Notes: generated by a model not told the origin, from the letters alone. A stretch of 64,000 nucleotides of DNA from Cheiracanthium punctorium (GCA_038373885.1 JAWZYV010013274.1:744001-808000), one strand, 5' to 3'; numbered from the stretch's first letter, positions 46,711-59,613 are shown. A program made the numbers and translations.

Positions 46711-47574
46711 AGTTTAGCATTATTTATTTGTCTATAGATTTCTGTAATTTTATATAATAGGGATTGCAAATTTTTTAATACATAAGATTGGCATTTTACC
46801 TTAAAAATGTGTCTTGAGTACATACTATGTTTATAACTCAATGTTTGAAACAGGGTGCACCCTCACAAGTTCTGGGTAAATAAGCAGAGTATGTTCAAAC
46901 ATACGTAATCTGTCGATTTGAAAATCAAAATAATTATTTAACGGATCAAAAAAGTAACGTTCATGGGAATTAAAACAAAATGTGTAATTATTCACAATAA
47001 TCCTGACATGTATATTTTAAGGAGTAAGACAGTTGCCAATGCATTTTTGTGCAGAGACATCTTTTTGGCGGTATATAAAAATAAATAATTGTATCAATAC
47101 ATAAAAAAATGGCGTCCAATCTCAGATTGAATTGCAGTCCCTTTCTAGTGCAGCGTAAATAGATTCTTTTATCAGTACTGTGATGCAGATCACGTACTTA
47201 ATACTAATTGTCATTTGTTTTCAGTTCCTCAAATTAAATATATTTTAAATCAAGCAATTTAGCTTTTCTCTCTTCACAAAATTACTTCAGCTTTCAAAAT
47301 TCAGATTCCGCTTTTTCAAACGTGTTGAATTTTAGTTATCTGCTCTATCCGAATTGCATGCTTAAATTAATCTTCACCTTTTCTCTATGCCAATAAGTCA
47401 ATGTCGGTTGTATTTTTTTTTTTTTTGCTTTCCATTCTATTAAGAAACATCTTTTTCTCATGCAAAATATTTAAACTTAACTAATATGCATCTATGCTTA
47501 ACGGTCTTTCCATACGCGTACAATAACTTTATTTCTTTCATTACCACATATAGATACTATAGGATACTACCTTC
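46711..47574. other. AT-rich DNA, no gene seen
   Basis: Nothing recognisable. Confidence 0.5.
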
Positions 47575-48010
47575 AGGAACGGCCTACCTATTTGGTTCAA
47601 AGCCTGTTTTAGTTCCTGAAGTGTCCTACTGTCCTGCTGAACCCTAGCTCTAGGCTCAGGTCCAGCAAGCAGCATATATGGACCACATATGGACTCAGAT
47701 TAGTTTAAATCTAGCTGAACTAATTTTCTATCAACGGGTTTATTGTACTTTGGCTAGATTTTTTTCAATAGTTGAATGCCCTGCTCTCATTTTTATGTCT
47801 TGCCATCTCTATGCTGACTAAGACTATCCTGCGGTCTTTAGGCGTCATTTGTAATGGAGGTCTTGTTGTCTCTCTTTTAGGCGTTCTTTTGATATGTCAA
47901 GTTTAACTTTTCGCCAACCTCTTTATTGTTGTTCGATTTAATTTCACTTCCGATTAGCACGACTCATCTTCCGACTATCCTAGCAAAACGTCTACCAGCC
48001 ACCACCATGA
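47575..48010 (-). pseudogene. Tc1-like transposase ruin, internally deleted
   Basis: On the minus strand, RPPLQMTPKDRRIVLVSIEM (about 47800-47865) resembles the GRPR..TP..DR linker between the two DNA-binding regions of Tc1 transposases. Farther along, DLN-stop-SESICG, then AGPEPRARVQQDSRTLQELK and QALNQ (about 47600-47740) match the C-terminal order: SPDLNPIEH.WD with the third catalytic residue, then R.RARV, then the RTLQELKQAL helix. The catalytic core that should separate the two parts is largely missing, and stops are present. No inverted ends were identified. Confidence 0.65.
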
Positions 48011-49360
48011 TGTAAGATGGTTTAAGACGTTAAAAAATGTGCATCAATTTTCTTCTTCACATTAATTGAGAGAAAAGGCATACAATTCGGATAGAGAAGC
48101 AGTTAACTGAATCCCAAAATGTGGGAAAAAGCGAAATCAGAATTTTGAAAGCCGATGTAATTTTGAGAAGAGGGCGAAAAAAAGCTAAAATGCTTGATTT
48201 AAAATAGATTCAATTTAAGAAACGGGGGAAATAATGACAATTAATATTAAATATGTGATCTATATCGCAAGTATCAAAGTTCTCACTATCAATTTATTTT
48301 AATTACAAAATAGAGATAAATATATATAGTCATTCTGTAAATTAATATGAAAAAAAATTCTACAGAAAAAAAAAATGTAACGCGTTGTAGAAGCTTTCTT
48401 TTTATAAGCTTTAAGTAAAACATGTATTTGAAAGCTGTAAAAGACGACACATGAATTTAAATACTGAATTCAAATAGGAATTGGAACGTGCCTGAAATTT
48501 AAATCCAACCTGCTAGGGTTCCATCTTGATGGGTTAAAAAATTCATTTTGAAAAGAAGAAAAGTACTGTGTAAACCCAGGTTTTTTTAGGGGGGGGGTGC
48601 ATTTTTCTCTCTCTCTAAGTTTATCTACATCTTAAATTCCATGAAATCTAAGAATACATCAGAAGAGTAAATGCACGTCATAGATAATATGCATGATACT
48701 AAGTTATCAAGCTCACATATCTGATTAGTTTTGTTTTCTATACGCTATGCACTTTCTAAACTAGTAAGATTTATTGGAACTAAAGTAGAGAGCATAAAAT
48801 TTGGTAACTCGATAACCTCAATAAGTCAATACATCTTTCACAATTGCAAGAAGCATGTTAGATTTTACAAAGCACATCATTTCTAAATTCGCAGATTTCG
48901 AGGTGTTAGCAAAAATCCGTTCATCGTCGACTGCATTTGGTACTTTAGTTGATAGGTGAAATTAATGGACTTTTAAATTTTCCATGCACTTGCCAATCAA
49001 GGTTGAGAAACTGTTACAGAAGCATATCAGTTTATTTCTGATCTCGCTTAGTTGTCTGTCCCGACAGTCAGTATATATATGAATTGGTCGGAACCAATGC
49101 TGTGAAAATATCTTTCCCTACTCTATTTTCTTCAAGCAAAAATAATGTACTACATTTCCTTCTAGAGGGATCTGCCATCATTCAACTGTCTGAATGAAAC
49201 AAATACAGATTCGTCTGTTATAATTTAAGTGAGCAAGAAGACAATAAATGACAATAAATATAAAAAATACTCTGACAAATTTAAGTTGCCAGCGTAATTA
49301 CTAAATCTGTTCATATAAATACGTTCATCATAACGTTCGAAGGTGACAATTGCTAGCGTA
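48011..49360. other. AT-rich DNA, no gene seen
   Basis: G8 and CT simple tracts lie near 48588-48617. Nothing recognisable otherwise. Confidence 0.5.
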
Positions 49361-49589
49361 CTCTGCGAAGAAAGTCTGTTAAACTGACAGAAAAAACTGC
49401 CAGACAGGACGCCAGTTTGTTTCTGTATCTTTTACAGAATTCATTCGTATTTTTTACTTATACGGAAGATATCTGTAAAATAAACAGATAATCTGTAAAA
49501 TTTATGGAAGACTTCTGTAAAAAAACGAAAATAAACTGTCGTCCTAGCATACAGTTTTTTCTGTAAATTTGACAGACTTTTTTGCAGTG
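49361..49589. mobile_element. CACTGCAAA MITE, copy 3 (229 bp)
   Basis: The left end has diverged (CTCTGCGAAGAAAGTCTG) but the right end is intact (CAGACTTTTTTGCAGTG). The interior matches copies 1 and 2 (ACGCCAGTTT, CTGTAAAATAAACAGA). TA precedes the left end; the right-hand TA is lost (TT). Confidence 0.88.
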
Positions 49590-50150
49590 TTCTGAAAAAA
49601 CTCATTAAGGAATGCGCCTATGCTTATATATCTCTACTATGCAAAACCAGAAAGAAACAACGGCAAACGATATTTTGTGATCTTTCACTTAAACTGGGAA
49701 TATTCTTAATATTACAAGAATCGCATATTTTTAATTAATTCTAAATAGGTTACGAATTTTGGTAAATGCTGTCTAATCTGACAATTATGTTAAAAAATTC
49801 ACATGCATGCCAAATTCCGTTTCGTTTTAGTATTATTAGTTTCCGTAGCTTTGGCTAGGAGAAATATTGACACATTTTTATTTGTGATAAAGCAGATATA
49901 TGAAAAAATAGAGTTATATAAAAAAAAAAAAAATCTTAACGATGGATTCAAGAAATTTTTTTCTGTATTTAATTCCTCAAATAATTAAGAAAACGCACAG
50001 TCCTAATGTAATAAATTATTATGGATGAAAATAACAAGTATTTAACTTGATCTTTAAAATATATATTTTACAATAATTGCTTTTAAGTATTGTTATTGGA
50101 ATAAGTGATAATTCTGACAAGAAAATGAATGTCAAGCTACACGCTTAAAT
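49590..50150. other. AT-rich DNA, no gene seen
   Basis: The 61-codon frame at 49803-49988 begins with a hydrophobic, signal-like run, but it is followed by lysine-rich low complexity and has no recognisable family. It is not called. Confidence 0.45.
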
Positions 50151-50540
50151 CTATTGAGTAAAATAATAATCAAACGGAGTATATTTTTACTCAATATTTG
50201 ACAACAGCCATTCTCCCGATGTCAAACAGCCATTCTCCCGATTGAGTAAAATTTGCTCAATTCATCGACAAAAATCAATGGAGCGAAAAATTCTCAATTT
50301 TTGAGTATTATACAACAGCTCCATTTAGGCTAAATAATAATCAAAAATGAGGAGTGTCTGTCCGTTTTTGATTAATATAACTGTACTCAATTATGATTAT
50401 TATTGAAGCTATAGAATGAGCGTTTTTGCAAAATCAGCCCTTTTTTAATTAACATATCTGTACTCAATTAAGATTATTATTTTAAGCTATAAAAAGGGTG
50501 TTTTATTAAAATTTGTTGTTTTTGATTAATATCTTGAATT
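50151..50540. repeat. Cluster of diverged short repeats
   Basis: ACAGCCATTCTCCCGAT occurs twice (about 50204 and 50227). A unit beginning TGTACTCAATTA(T/A)GATTATTA occurs at 50390 and 50459, roughly 70 bp apart, with related motifs upstream (AAAATAATAATCAAA at 50161, TAAATAATAATCAAA at 50332). The cluster may be a decayed inverted or tandem element, but no clear borders were found. Confidence 0.55.
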
Positions 50541-52073
50541 ATTCGTTTGCTTCATTTTTTATTATCAGAGCTGTAATCTATGATTATAAGCCCGAGAAAA
50601 TAAATTTTAAATCAAAGCAAAAAAACATTGCATATATCTTAATACACTATAAAAAGTATTTTTTTAATAAATAGAATATAATTCCACTATAGTCTCTCGT
50701 TATAAAACGAAAGAATGCAAGAAAGAACAGAAATGAAATCATGGTTAAACCAGCTGTGAGATTTAATTAAAGCAGCAACCCAATTTACTGACATGAAAAA
50801 GGTAAAATACTACTTACTCACTTTGAGTGGAGATATCATAACTTCATTTGTTTTACAACAGATTTTCATAATCCAATCGTAAGAAACTATGTCATTAAAG
50901 CGAAATCTTTACCTAAAGCATCTCCTCCATATCTAGGCTCAATTTATTTCACAACTCTGAATATGAAAAAGATGCATTTGGTATTCGGATATAACATAAA
51001 AGTATCAGAAGCGAATACAAACACTCATACAACTATGCCTGCGTTTTTTACTATGAACCGTTATCCGTTAAGAGCGTTGGTCACGTGATAGTAATAGGAT
51101 ATGGGTCGTGGGGGAGAAGTCAGAATTCTCCTATAGACAAGCTTTTTGCGGAAAATGAGTTAAATAGAATATAGCGGATGGGGGAAAGCTGGGGCGAATT
51201 GAGGCATTCACAAATTATTGTCTTGAATGAGTATTTTTTGGCGTAAAATGATTTAAATCGGCCGATAAGGAATTTAATCAATAAATGAGCGTTAGTTTTA
51301 ATCAATAGATTTAAGTGTGTACTTCACAGTGCTTAAATAGCCAAGTCTTTGTATTTCACACATTTTTCAACAGCTTGAACCATGGTTTAATTGTCGTCTA
51401 GAAGCTTCTGTTAGAACAACTGTTGGTATGGATATCAGTCGTATATTTTGTCTTTAAAAAAAGTGGATACGTTGACGACAGTGACATTTCCTGTGCCGTG
51501 CCTCCTTTTCTTACCGGATTTGCAATTATAGAACAGTTTCTCTCGAAAAGACTTCTCGTAAATCACTTATCAATCACTCCCAGAAAAAATAAACAATAGA
51601 AAAAGCTAACTAATTCAACTTTCGCAATATCATCCTTGTATTGTACGATATTTAAGAAATACTTATTCTCGTTTAAGTGCGGTTCTACACAGAAAAGGTA
51701 ATCGGGCAATCAGCCGTTGTTAACGATATGAGGTACTGTATTCAACATCCATATGCATAAACACATATTTTATGAATGTGCGAGTACAGCGATAATTCTG
51801 TATATGAACCGATTTTCGTGATACATTTTTTAATGGAGGGGATAGCTTAAGAGGTGCTCCATATTAATTTGGTCTGATGATATTATCATTCAGAAAATCA
51901 AAAATATATAAAAAAATACTTGTTTTAAGCCAGATTAAAAGGGTTTCCAGTAACAGCGTTGATAGTAAAATACGTCGAATGTCGTCGAATTTGCTCACTT
52001 TTGGCGATTTATTCCAAGTTTGGCACCCAAAATTCAAATCCCAAAACGGAACTCACCTTGTCGATTTCTTCTA
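50541..52073. other. AT-rich DNA, no gene seen
   Basis: Nothing recognisable. Confidence 0.5.
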
Positions 52074-52330
52074 CTCTGCATAAAAAATGTCTGTTAAACT
52101 GACAGAAAAAAAATACTGTCACACAGGACGCCAGTTTATTTCCGTATATTCCGTATATTATTTTCTGTATATTTATTCATCCATATTTCTTTCCTTATAC
52201 GGAAGATTTATGTAAAATAAACTGAGAATCTGTAAAATTTATGGAAAAACTTCAGTAGAAAAAACGGAAATAAACTGGCGTCCTGGCTGACGGTTTTTTT
52301 CTGTAAATTCCACAGACTTTTTTTGCAGTG
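52074..52330. mobile_element. CACTGCAAA MITE, copy 4 (257 bp)
   Basis: The left end has diverged (CTCTGCATAAAAAATGTCTG) and the right end is intact (CAGACTTTTTTTGCAGTG). TA precedes the left end. It is longer than the other copies because of about 20 extra bases containing a repeated CCGTATATT near 52142-52158. Confidence 0.88.
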
Positions 52331-54269
52331 TGTATTTCGCGAGAACTTACCAAATCCTACTTTTTTACAATAGGAATACTTTTTTATTGTCATGCAGTAA
52401 TTTAAAATCGGTTTCTTAAGATAACGAAATAAAAAAATTTTAAAATATCATTCTTGTCTCATTTTCTATTTTTCATTGCAACACAAACAAGCTTTTAATA
52501 TATGCAAATTTATTTTATCAAGCACAGTAACTCAGCAATAAGTAAGTAATGAGCAATAAGTAAGTCTCTTAAGTCATCATACATTTATCACAACATAATT
52601 CTCGAGGGGGGGATGCGTTATTAAATTGTAATAAAAATCATCATAAATTTAGAAGGCATTTTGCAAGGAAATCATCATCATAGTTCTGTTTGTTCATTTC
52701 CTGTCCAGTCAGAGTTACTCATATAGCATAGTTTTCTTCCATTACCCTACTGTTGTTCTAATTCCAAAATACTTTTGCCATTTTGTAAAAAATAAAATAA
52801 GCTATACGCATTGCTAAAATCTACAGGAGAAAATAATCAGTGTGAAACTCTCACTATCGCCTTGAAAGATACTATACCCTCCACCATCTTATTCTTCACG
52901 CCCGTCACGTCTCGTGGTCCACCGTTCGATATTCCGTTGCCAGATTGTGTAAGGGAACAGTAGTAAGTTTCAAATTACATGTGACCCCCATCCAATGTTG
53001 AACCAGCTAACACACTCAGTGTACTGAACTGATTTTTTCCCGCCTTTTTTTTTATTATTCTTCGCTACTTTGAGAAACCGACTTAACTTCGTCTCTTCTT
53101 TTAAAAACGAAGTGTGACGTGAGAAGATTTGAAACGTGGAAAGCGGAAACATGACATTAAATAAAAATCCCGTTAAAAGAAACTCGCGAATAAAACTCTA
53201 TGTCATTACAAAGGCAGATTGAATTGCTTTATAGGAAGCAAAATAAGTATCGAGGGATGGCGAGTGAAAAAATATATATTATATAAATTAAATTTTCTTC
53301 AGTACCGGAAAATTTTGAAACAAGTTCCGAATACCATTGATATATATATTTATATATACAAGTACAGCAGCCATAACTTCCACGGTGAAATGAAATAAAA
53401 CTTTTGCATCACAGGAATTTTCAGAGGGAATTGGTTTTTTACACTTGGAAGAGAGTTACGATATAAGAAAATACTTTTGAAATTATCAACTGAATTTAGT
53501 TAGTTCACTAGCTCGAACGAAAGATAAAACAAGAACAGAGAATATATAATATAGATTCTATATGACTTTACATATGGGATTTACATGAGTGCATTCACTA
53601 TTCAGAAACAACTTTAATAGCTATTTTTTAAAAAGACAATCTTTAAAAAGAGAAAGAAAAGAAAAAAGAAATACTGTCCTTTGCAGATAATATCATATAA
53701 CTGCAGTCACTAGAGAGGTTTCATAAATTTTAATTGGCTTTTGAAATAACTAAATCCTCGTCTTGGTTTTGCCTAAGCCAATCTTGGACAAACTCTAACT
53801 TAAAAGCCCGTATTATTCGGAGTGTATCTCGGGCAGCAGGAAAATTTGTACTGCAGTAGAGATATTTCCCAAAATATTTCAAACAAGCTTTTTTAATCGT
53901 TTTATGATATATTTTTAGCTTTTCTCGCCATCAGGTGGCAGCACTGTTCAGTTTTTAAGATGATATCAAGTTTTTTTTTTTTTTGGGGGGGGGGGTGAAC
54001 TTGGTGAGAGCCCAGCCGGAGAAAAAGTTTTTTAAAAGAGTGAAAAAAAAAAACTGAACAAAATTTGGGCACCTCTGCTTATGCATAAAAAGTTAAAACT
54101 AAATTGTGCACTAATTGATTAAGTATGTGGGGATCTATACGGGAAAATGTAGGGGGCGCGATCGGTTGATCTTAACGAACGACCGTCTCTTGACTTTTTC
54201 CTCCTTTCTTTGAATTTCAGTGCTGACATCTGTTATCATACGTAAGAACTTCATGTCATTTACAAACTG
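52331..54269. other. AT-rich DNA, no gene seen
   Basis: A poly-T/poly-G run lies at 53971-53994. No gene seen. Confidence 0.5.
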
Positions 54270-54365
54270 CATGTTGCAAGCTTCCGAGACTGGGGATCGC
54301 ACTGGGAAACCAAGGTGTGGTAGGCGAGCATTCTAACCACCATACGGGTCTGACTCAGGATGACG
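54270..54365 (-). mobile_element. tRNA-derived SINE (third type)
   Basis: On the minus strand the head reads CCGTATGGTGGTTAGAATGC (box A-like), then TCGCCTACCACACC, then CCCAGTGCGATCCCCAG (box B-like). The head is clearly tRNA-derived. The body does not match the other SINEs in the window, and its 3' limit is uncertain. Confidence 0.65.
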
Positions 54366-54562
54366 TGACTCAAGTTTGAAATGATTGTTGTTTCAATTTC
54401 GGGATGGGAACATTTATGTATCTAAATAAATAAAATTGGGCTTTGCCTGTACACTACTCGAAATTAAAAAAATCTTGCAATTTCTATCCGTTTTAAGCAT
54501 TTGGGACCCATTTACGACGTCAAAAAAAGGTTTGTCTGTCTGTCGTTTTGTCATTCTGTTCT

Positions 54563-54972
54563 TTATTCGTACATCACGTAAAACAGACTGAAGCGAATGA
54601 AATAAAATTTGATGACATGATAGGTGGTCACTCAACTTAAACTACAGGGCTCGAATATTTAAAAATATGCTCAGTCTCAGTAATCTCAATGTATAGATAT
54701 TCAGATTTTTCGAAAATTGTTTCAAACTACGTACTTTTTATTCGAACATCACGTAATAACCACTAAAGCGAAAGAAATGATATTTGCTGACATGAAAGGT
54801 AATCACCCAACTTAAACTATAAACTTCGGTTTTTTAAATTTTTTTTGTTAGATTTTGAGATTTTTCTGAAAATTGTTTCAAAGTGCGTAAATTTTTGTTC
54901 GCGTATCGCGTACGACTTAAGTGAATAAAACGAAATTTAGTGACACGATAGGTAGTCATACAACTTAAACTA
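54563..54972. repeat. Threefold diverged tandem repeat, 150-175-bp period
   Basis: A block of about 80 bp occurs three times, starting near 54563, 54740 and 54894. Each has T(A/T)TTCG followed by a C(A)TC(A/G)CGTA core, then a GAA(T/A)(A/G)AA stretch, a TGACA(T/C)GA(T/A)AGG block, and ends CAACTTAAACTA. Between blocks a TTTTCGAAAATTGTTT-like motif recurs. The copies are well diverged. TGTCTGTCTGTCG precedes the first. Confidence 0.75.
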
Positions 54973-56699
54973 TGCCCGTAGTGATTCTTAAAATTTGGAT
55001 TAGATTTTGCGATTTTGCGAAAATTGTTTGCTTTTTTATGCAAAAAATTTGCATAAAAGTGAATATTTTTAATACTTTGAAACTATTAAAAACGTTCAAA
55101 CCATTCAAAAATATCCACTTTTCAAAAATATCCACAAATTGTGTACAATCTATACTTTTTTTACAAAAAAAAAAAAAAAAAAAAAAAAAATACAGGCTTT
55201 TCCTTGCTGGGAGACATCGCAAATTTTACTCAAACATAGTACAATTGAAGGATGCCAAAGTCATATTCTCCACTTATAAAATTAACTCTCAGCTCCTAGA
55301 AAAATGCAAAAGCATATTAAAAAACACAATACATTGGCACAGTTTTTTTGTGATATATTTGTTACCATAAAAAGTACTTGAACATAATGTTAAACCTGTA
55401 ATAATTCTGGAAAACTGGAATTTAAATTTAAGTATGGAAAATGTGGGTTTTCTTAGAAATCCTTCATTTGATATAATGTTTAACATTTTGTATCATCTAA
55501 TGGCTTATGACATTTTTTCTGATAACTTCATTTTTTGAAAGAATATTTAACCAAATAAGCAATAAAGAAATTGACACTTTTTGATCGACAATAGTGGTAA
55601 AGGTTCAAAAAATCCAATAATTAGATATTTGTAGAAAATGACTGCAATAGTTCAGGCGTTATACGATTCTTTTTCAAGCTTTTTGTACATGAAATGTTCT
55701 CATAGAATAAACAATCGTAACGACGATTCATACTGATTTATATTGTACTATAAATTAAAGTATTTTGTATCCAATATATTCCTTTATATGAAAGATGACA
55801 TAATAAATTTCAGATTGTACCATGAAATAAGCTCAATCACTACCCAAAAGCACCATAGACACTGTGTCCGTCTGGGAAAAAAAGAACAAAAATGTGAAAT
55901 TATGTTCATCATGCAGTACCGTAATTCAGTCGCAGTACAAAAAAGTTCTTTTTTAAAGTCTAAGATAAAAATAAACTAAATATATTAGTTTGAATACTAC
56001 CAGAGCTTGGCCAGTTGCAGACAAGTGATGATAAACAACACCATCAAGAACAAAATATGTTCTTATTATAATAAATACAAGTTCCAGGTAAACATTTTAG
56101 GACCTCCAATTTTTAAATTCATACTTTAAAATTACATTCCCAAGTCCTTGAAACTCCATACCAAAATTCAGTGACTAAGCGATTATAAATAAATGAAGTC
56201 CAACTTTATTATTTTTATAACCACAACCTAACAACATGCTTAAAACAAAAAATTTGTCTCAACGGCTTCTTCATTACCCCTACAAGGGTAGAAAGGTTAT
56301 TACATATAACGTAGAACAAATGCGTGTGCGTACTTAAAAAGAAAACGGGCAAAGCTAGAAGTAATGAAAGATTAAATGCGACTTTTAGCAGGCATATTCA
56401 TTCGACGACAAATAACGTGAAGGCTGGACTGAAAGGAAAATGTATTAACATATACATAAAGCCATGTAATATAGTGAGAAAATACTGTTGAAGAACGAAA
56501 ATGAAAATAAAAATGTGGTCAAAATCAAAGCAAAATCGATGATAGTCAGTTCAAGGACCACAGCGCTCCAAGATTGATCCAGTAAAGTTCAGCAACATTT
56601 AATAGACAGCAACAGAAAGTGCTTGTCTTTAATAAAGAGGACATGATAAAATCTATGTACTCCCCTATGAATCAAAGGGGCACTATTAAAGCCTGATAG
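54973..56699. other. AT-rich DNA, no gene seen
   Basis: A poly-A run of about 28 bases lies at 55163-55190. No gene seen. The last few hundred bases may include unrecognised 3' sequence of the LINE that follows on the minus strand. Confidence 0.45.
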
Positions 56700-57372
56700 T
56701 CAGTAAAAAAGATATCCTTCTTTCTGTGGCAGCGAGGAATGTTCTGTGCGTTTTTAATATAGGTTCACTAGGGTGGTAGTTAGTCTAATGAGCCAGGAAT
56801 GGTCTCGAGTATTTTTCAAAGTTTCATTTTGTTTATCATCTTCTTAAAAATTAAGGTCTCCAGATCAGCTTGGAACTCCATGGTAGGAATGGGAAGTAGA
56901 GCGCTCAACACCAGTGATGATTTTCAAAGTTTTTTTTTTTAAACTTTATCCAAAATTTCTCCGTTGCTCTTTGAGGTAGTAGCAAGAAGCTCACTATCGT
57001 AATCAAGATAGATCTAACGTAAGTTCAGAAGATTGTACTGAGGGTATCTTGAATAGATTCCCGAAAATTACCACAAAGTCGTTTTAATAATTTTAGTCTG
57101 TCTGTGCCTTTGTGGACCATCTCTGCTGAATGATGTTCCAGATTAGTATATTGTAGAGATAGCGAGCAACATCCACCCTTATCACGTTTCCTTCTTTATA
57201 TGCTAGAGACAAATTATGTGATTTTGCTGAAAATGTAAATAACTGACAAGCGGATTTACATTTACTTCCATTTGGTTTTTATCACACTATTTTTATAGAT
57301 CAGCCAAAGCTAAATTTATTTTCTGATTTGCTCTCTGAATATCAGTATCAGAAACATAGATGGCCACATCAT

Positions 57373-58038
57373 TAGGGTGGAGCGAAAAAAAATTTATTTC
57401 AAAATTCACACTGCTTGAGTCATTAAATGACGCGAAACTGATAAGAACAAATTGTTTCCAAATTTCAGCTCAAAAAATTGCCATCTTCAGGTTCCACAAC
57501 TCAAGCGAATATCTTTCTAGCTTATTTTTATTAAAATAATAAAGTTTCATTAATTATTTGAATAATTGTTATGTTTTCATTATAAAACTGCTTTATTAAT
57601 ACGTTATTATAACATGTCAGTGCTGGAAATCGTAGATTTAGAAGCAAAAGTCGACTTAGGGTCTGATTCAGAAATGGAATATACCTCAGAATAAGTCAGG
57701 ATGTAATCGTTAGTCAGGAAGCCAAATGTCGGAAAACGACTGACGATGGGATTCCCTAAATCTCCAAGACAGGCACAATGCCGAACTAGCCGTTGTTCTT
57801 GATAGAGCAGGTGTATCGGAGCATTAATTATTCAATTAACTAATTAAACGTAATTATTTCGATAGAAATTCATAAAAGACTAAAAAGACACTGGGAATAT
57901 ATTCGCTTGAGGTGTGGAACCTGAAGATGGCAATATTTTGAGCTGAAATTTGGAGAGAATTTGTTCTTATCAGTTTCGCACTATTTAATGACTCGGGCAA
58001 TCTGAATTTCAAGAAAATGTGTTTTTCGCTCCACCCTA
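57373..58038. mobile_element. 666-bp inverted-repeat DNA element inside the LINE
   Basis: It begins TAGGGTGGAGCGAAAA and ends TTTTCGCTCCACCCTA. Similarity between the arms continues for about 150 bp (GAGTCATTAAAT, GCGAAACTGATAAGAACAAA, TTGCCATCTTCAGGTTCCAC in both). The 9-bp CCACATCAT stands on each side (57364-57372 and 58039-58047), a target duplication. In the interior a short frame at 57780-57827 reads AELAVVLDRAGVSEH, perhaps a scrap of the parent element's protein. A 9-bp duplication fits Mutator- or Merlin-like elements, but the superfamily is not established. Confidence 0.88.
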
Positions 58039-59314
58039 CCACATCATATGCATAGAGTAAGCAAGCAACACACCAGGAAATTTATCAATAAGATCGTTTA
58101 TCAAAATATTAAAAAGGGTGCAACAAATAGCAGTACCCTGAGGTAAGCTAATTCTCAGTTGGACAGAAGTCAGAATTAATATCTTCATCCTGGCGATTCT
58201 TTGGCAAGGAAAGATTTTTGCCAATTAAACAAATTGCCCCGAACACCAATATTAATCATATCGACTAGTTTTTTCACCCAAACCTTATCATATTCGGATT
58301 TAATATCCACAAACCCTGCCAAGGTAGATTTCTTTGTATGGTAAGCATTTTTGATACGCTGGAAATGATAAGCTACCTGTTCTCAACAATACTTACTCCT
58401 TTCCTGGAAACAAGCTTGGAAAGCAGAGAGACCCTTCTCACTACCCAATTAACCATTTAGACGGTTTAAGACAGTTTTTTCCTTTCCAGCAGGAATTTTC
58501 AATTAGATAGGTCGATAATGGGCATAATTTTCAGGTGGTTTATGAGGCATTTGAACTGATATTATTGTAGCTTTTTTCCAATTTACAAAGATGCCTTTTT
58601 CCAAATAATATTAAAGAGAGTCCTGAGAGTGTTTTTATCCCTCTGTCTAAAGTTCAAGAAAAATTCAAATGGAAGCTTATCTGGTCCAACACATTTCCTT
58701 ATTTTTGTCTCACAAAAAACTCTGTTTAGTTCAACAGAGAAGAAGTTACTATTGAAATTATCGTCATCTTCGTAAGACAAGCATTCAGCAGGAAGAGATC
58801 TTTTAAGATTACACCGTCTGATATAAGAAGCTCGAAAAATAGCGGCATAAATCTTGGCCAAGGCTGTAGCCTTATGGTAGTTTCATGGCAAGACCTACTG
58901 TTGACAAGTGGATCATTTATCTCAGGGAACAGTTCATTGTTCACCGGAAAAAAAATATATAGTCCCAAATTGTCTTTTCTAAGATCTAGATTTGTACCAA
59001 AGCTCTTAAATCTGGATACTTTTTCAATTGATACCCTTGATTCAATATTATTCCCTTGAGAGTGACATGGGCACGTCTTAAAGCTATAATATCTGTTTGT
59101 GCCTTAGTTGATTCAGATTTTTTACGGGCATTATCTGTACTTTTCTTTAATTCAGTCAGTTTTAAACTCCAGAAAGGGTGAGGTACTTTCTTCTTTTTCT
59201 GAGGACGACAGAGAGCGTTCATTGTTGGATGTATAATCTCTAATACACTATCGTAACTTCTATAAGGATTTTCAGCTTCTGTTAAGTTGTTCGTGAGAAG
59301 TTTATCATTCACGG

Positions 59315-59613
59315 CAGAGTTCCTCAAGCTGTGGGGCGCGACCCCCAAGGCGGTTGCGGAGCGTTTGCAGGGGGGGGGGGAGCGAGAAAAATCAAAGAGC
59401 AAGTAGTGATGCATGTTTCTAAAAAATTCATCTTATTCTCATTTTTACTCAAAAATATATCAATTTTCGCTTAAAATGTCCATTCAAACTTCGACGAAAT
59501 GTTCATTGTTAAAGATTAAAAAACTGAATGTATGCTGAAAACTGAGAGGGGGGCGCCACACTAAGTTAGACTTTGTTGAGGGGGCGCGAAGTTAAAAAGG
59601 TTGAGAACTGCTG
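59315..59613. mobile_element. hAT MITE, 299 bp, inside the LINE
   Basis: The ends CAGAGTTCCTCAAGCTG and, read backwards from the right, CAGCAGTTCTCAACCTTTTT are of the widespread hAT type. The flanking 8 bp are ATTCACGG (59307-59314) and ATTTACGG (59614-59621), a target duplication with one mismatch. Removing the element joins the LINE reading ...HKYFAVN to DKLLTNN..., confirming it as an insertion. The inside has GGCGCGACCCCC and GGGGGCGCGAAG arms and no coding sequence. Confidence 0.92.

Noticed and set aside
43740..52330. Regularly recurring similar blocks as a CRISPR-like array
   Set aside because: The copies are 229-257 bp transposons with inverted ends, separated by unequal unique DNA of 0.2 to 5 kb, in a eukaryotic context.
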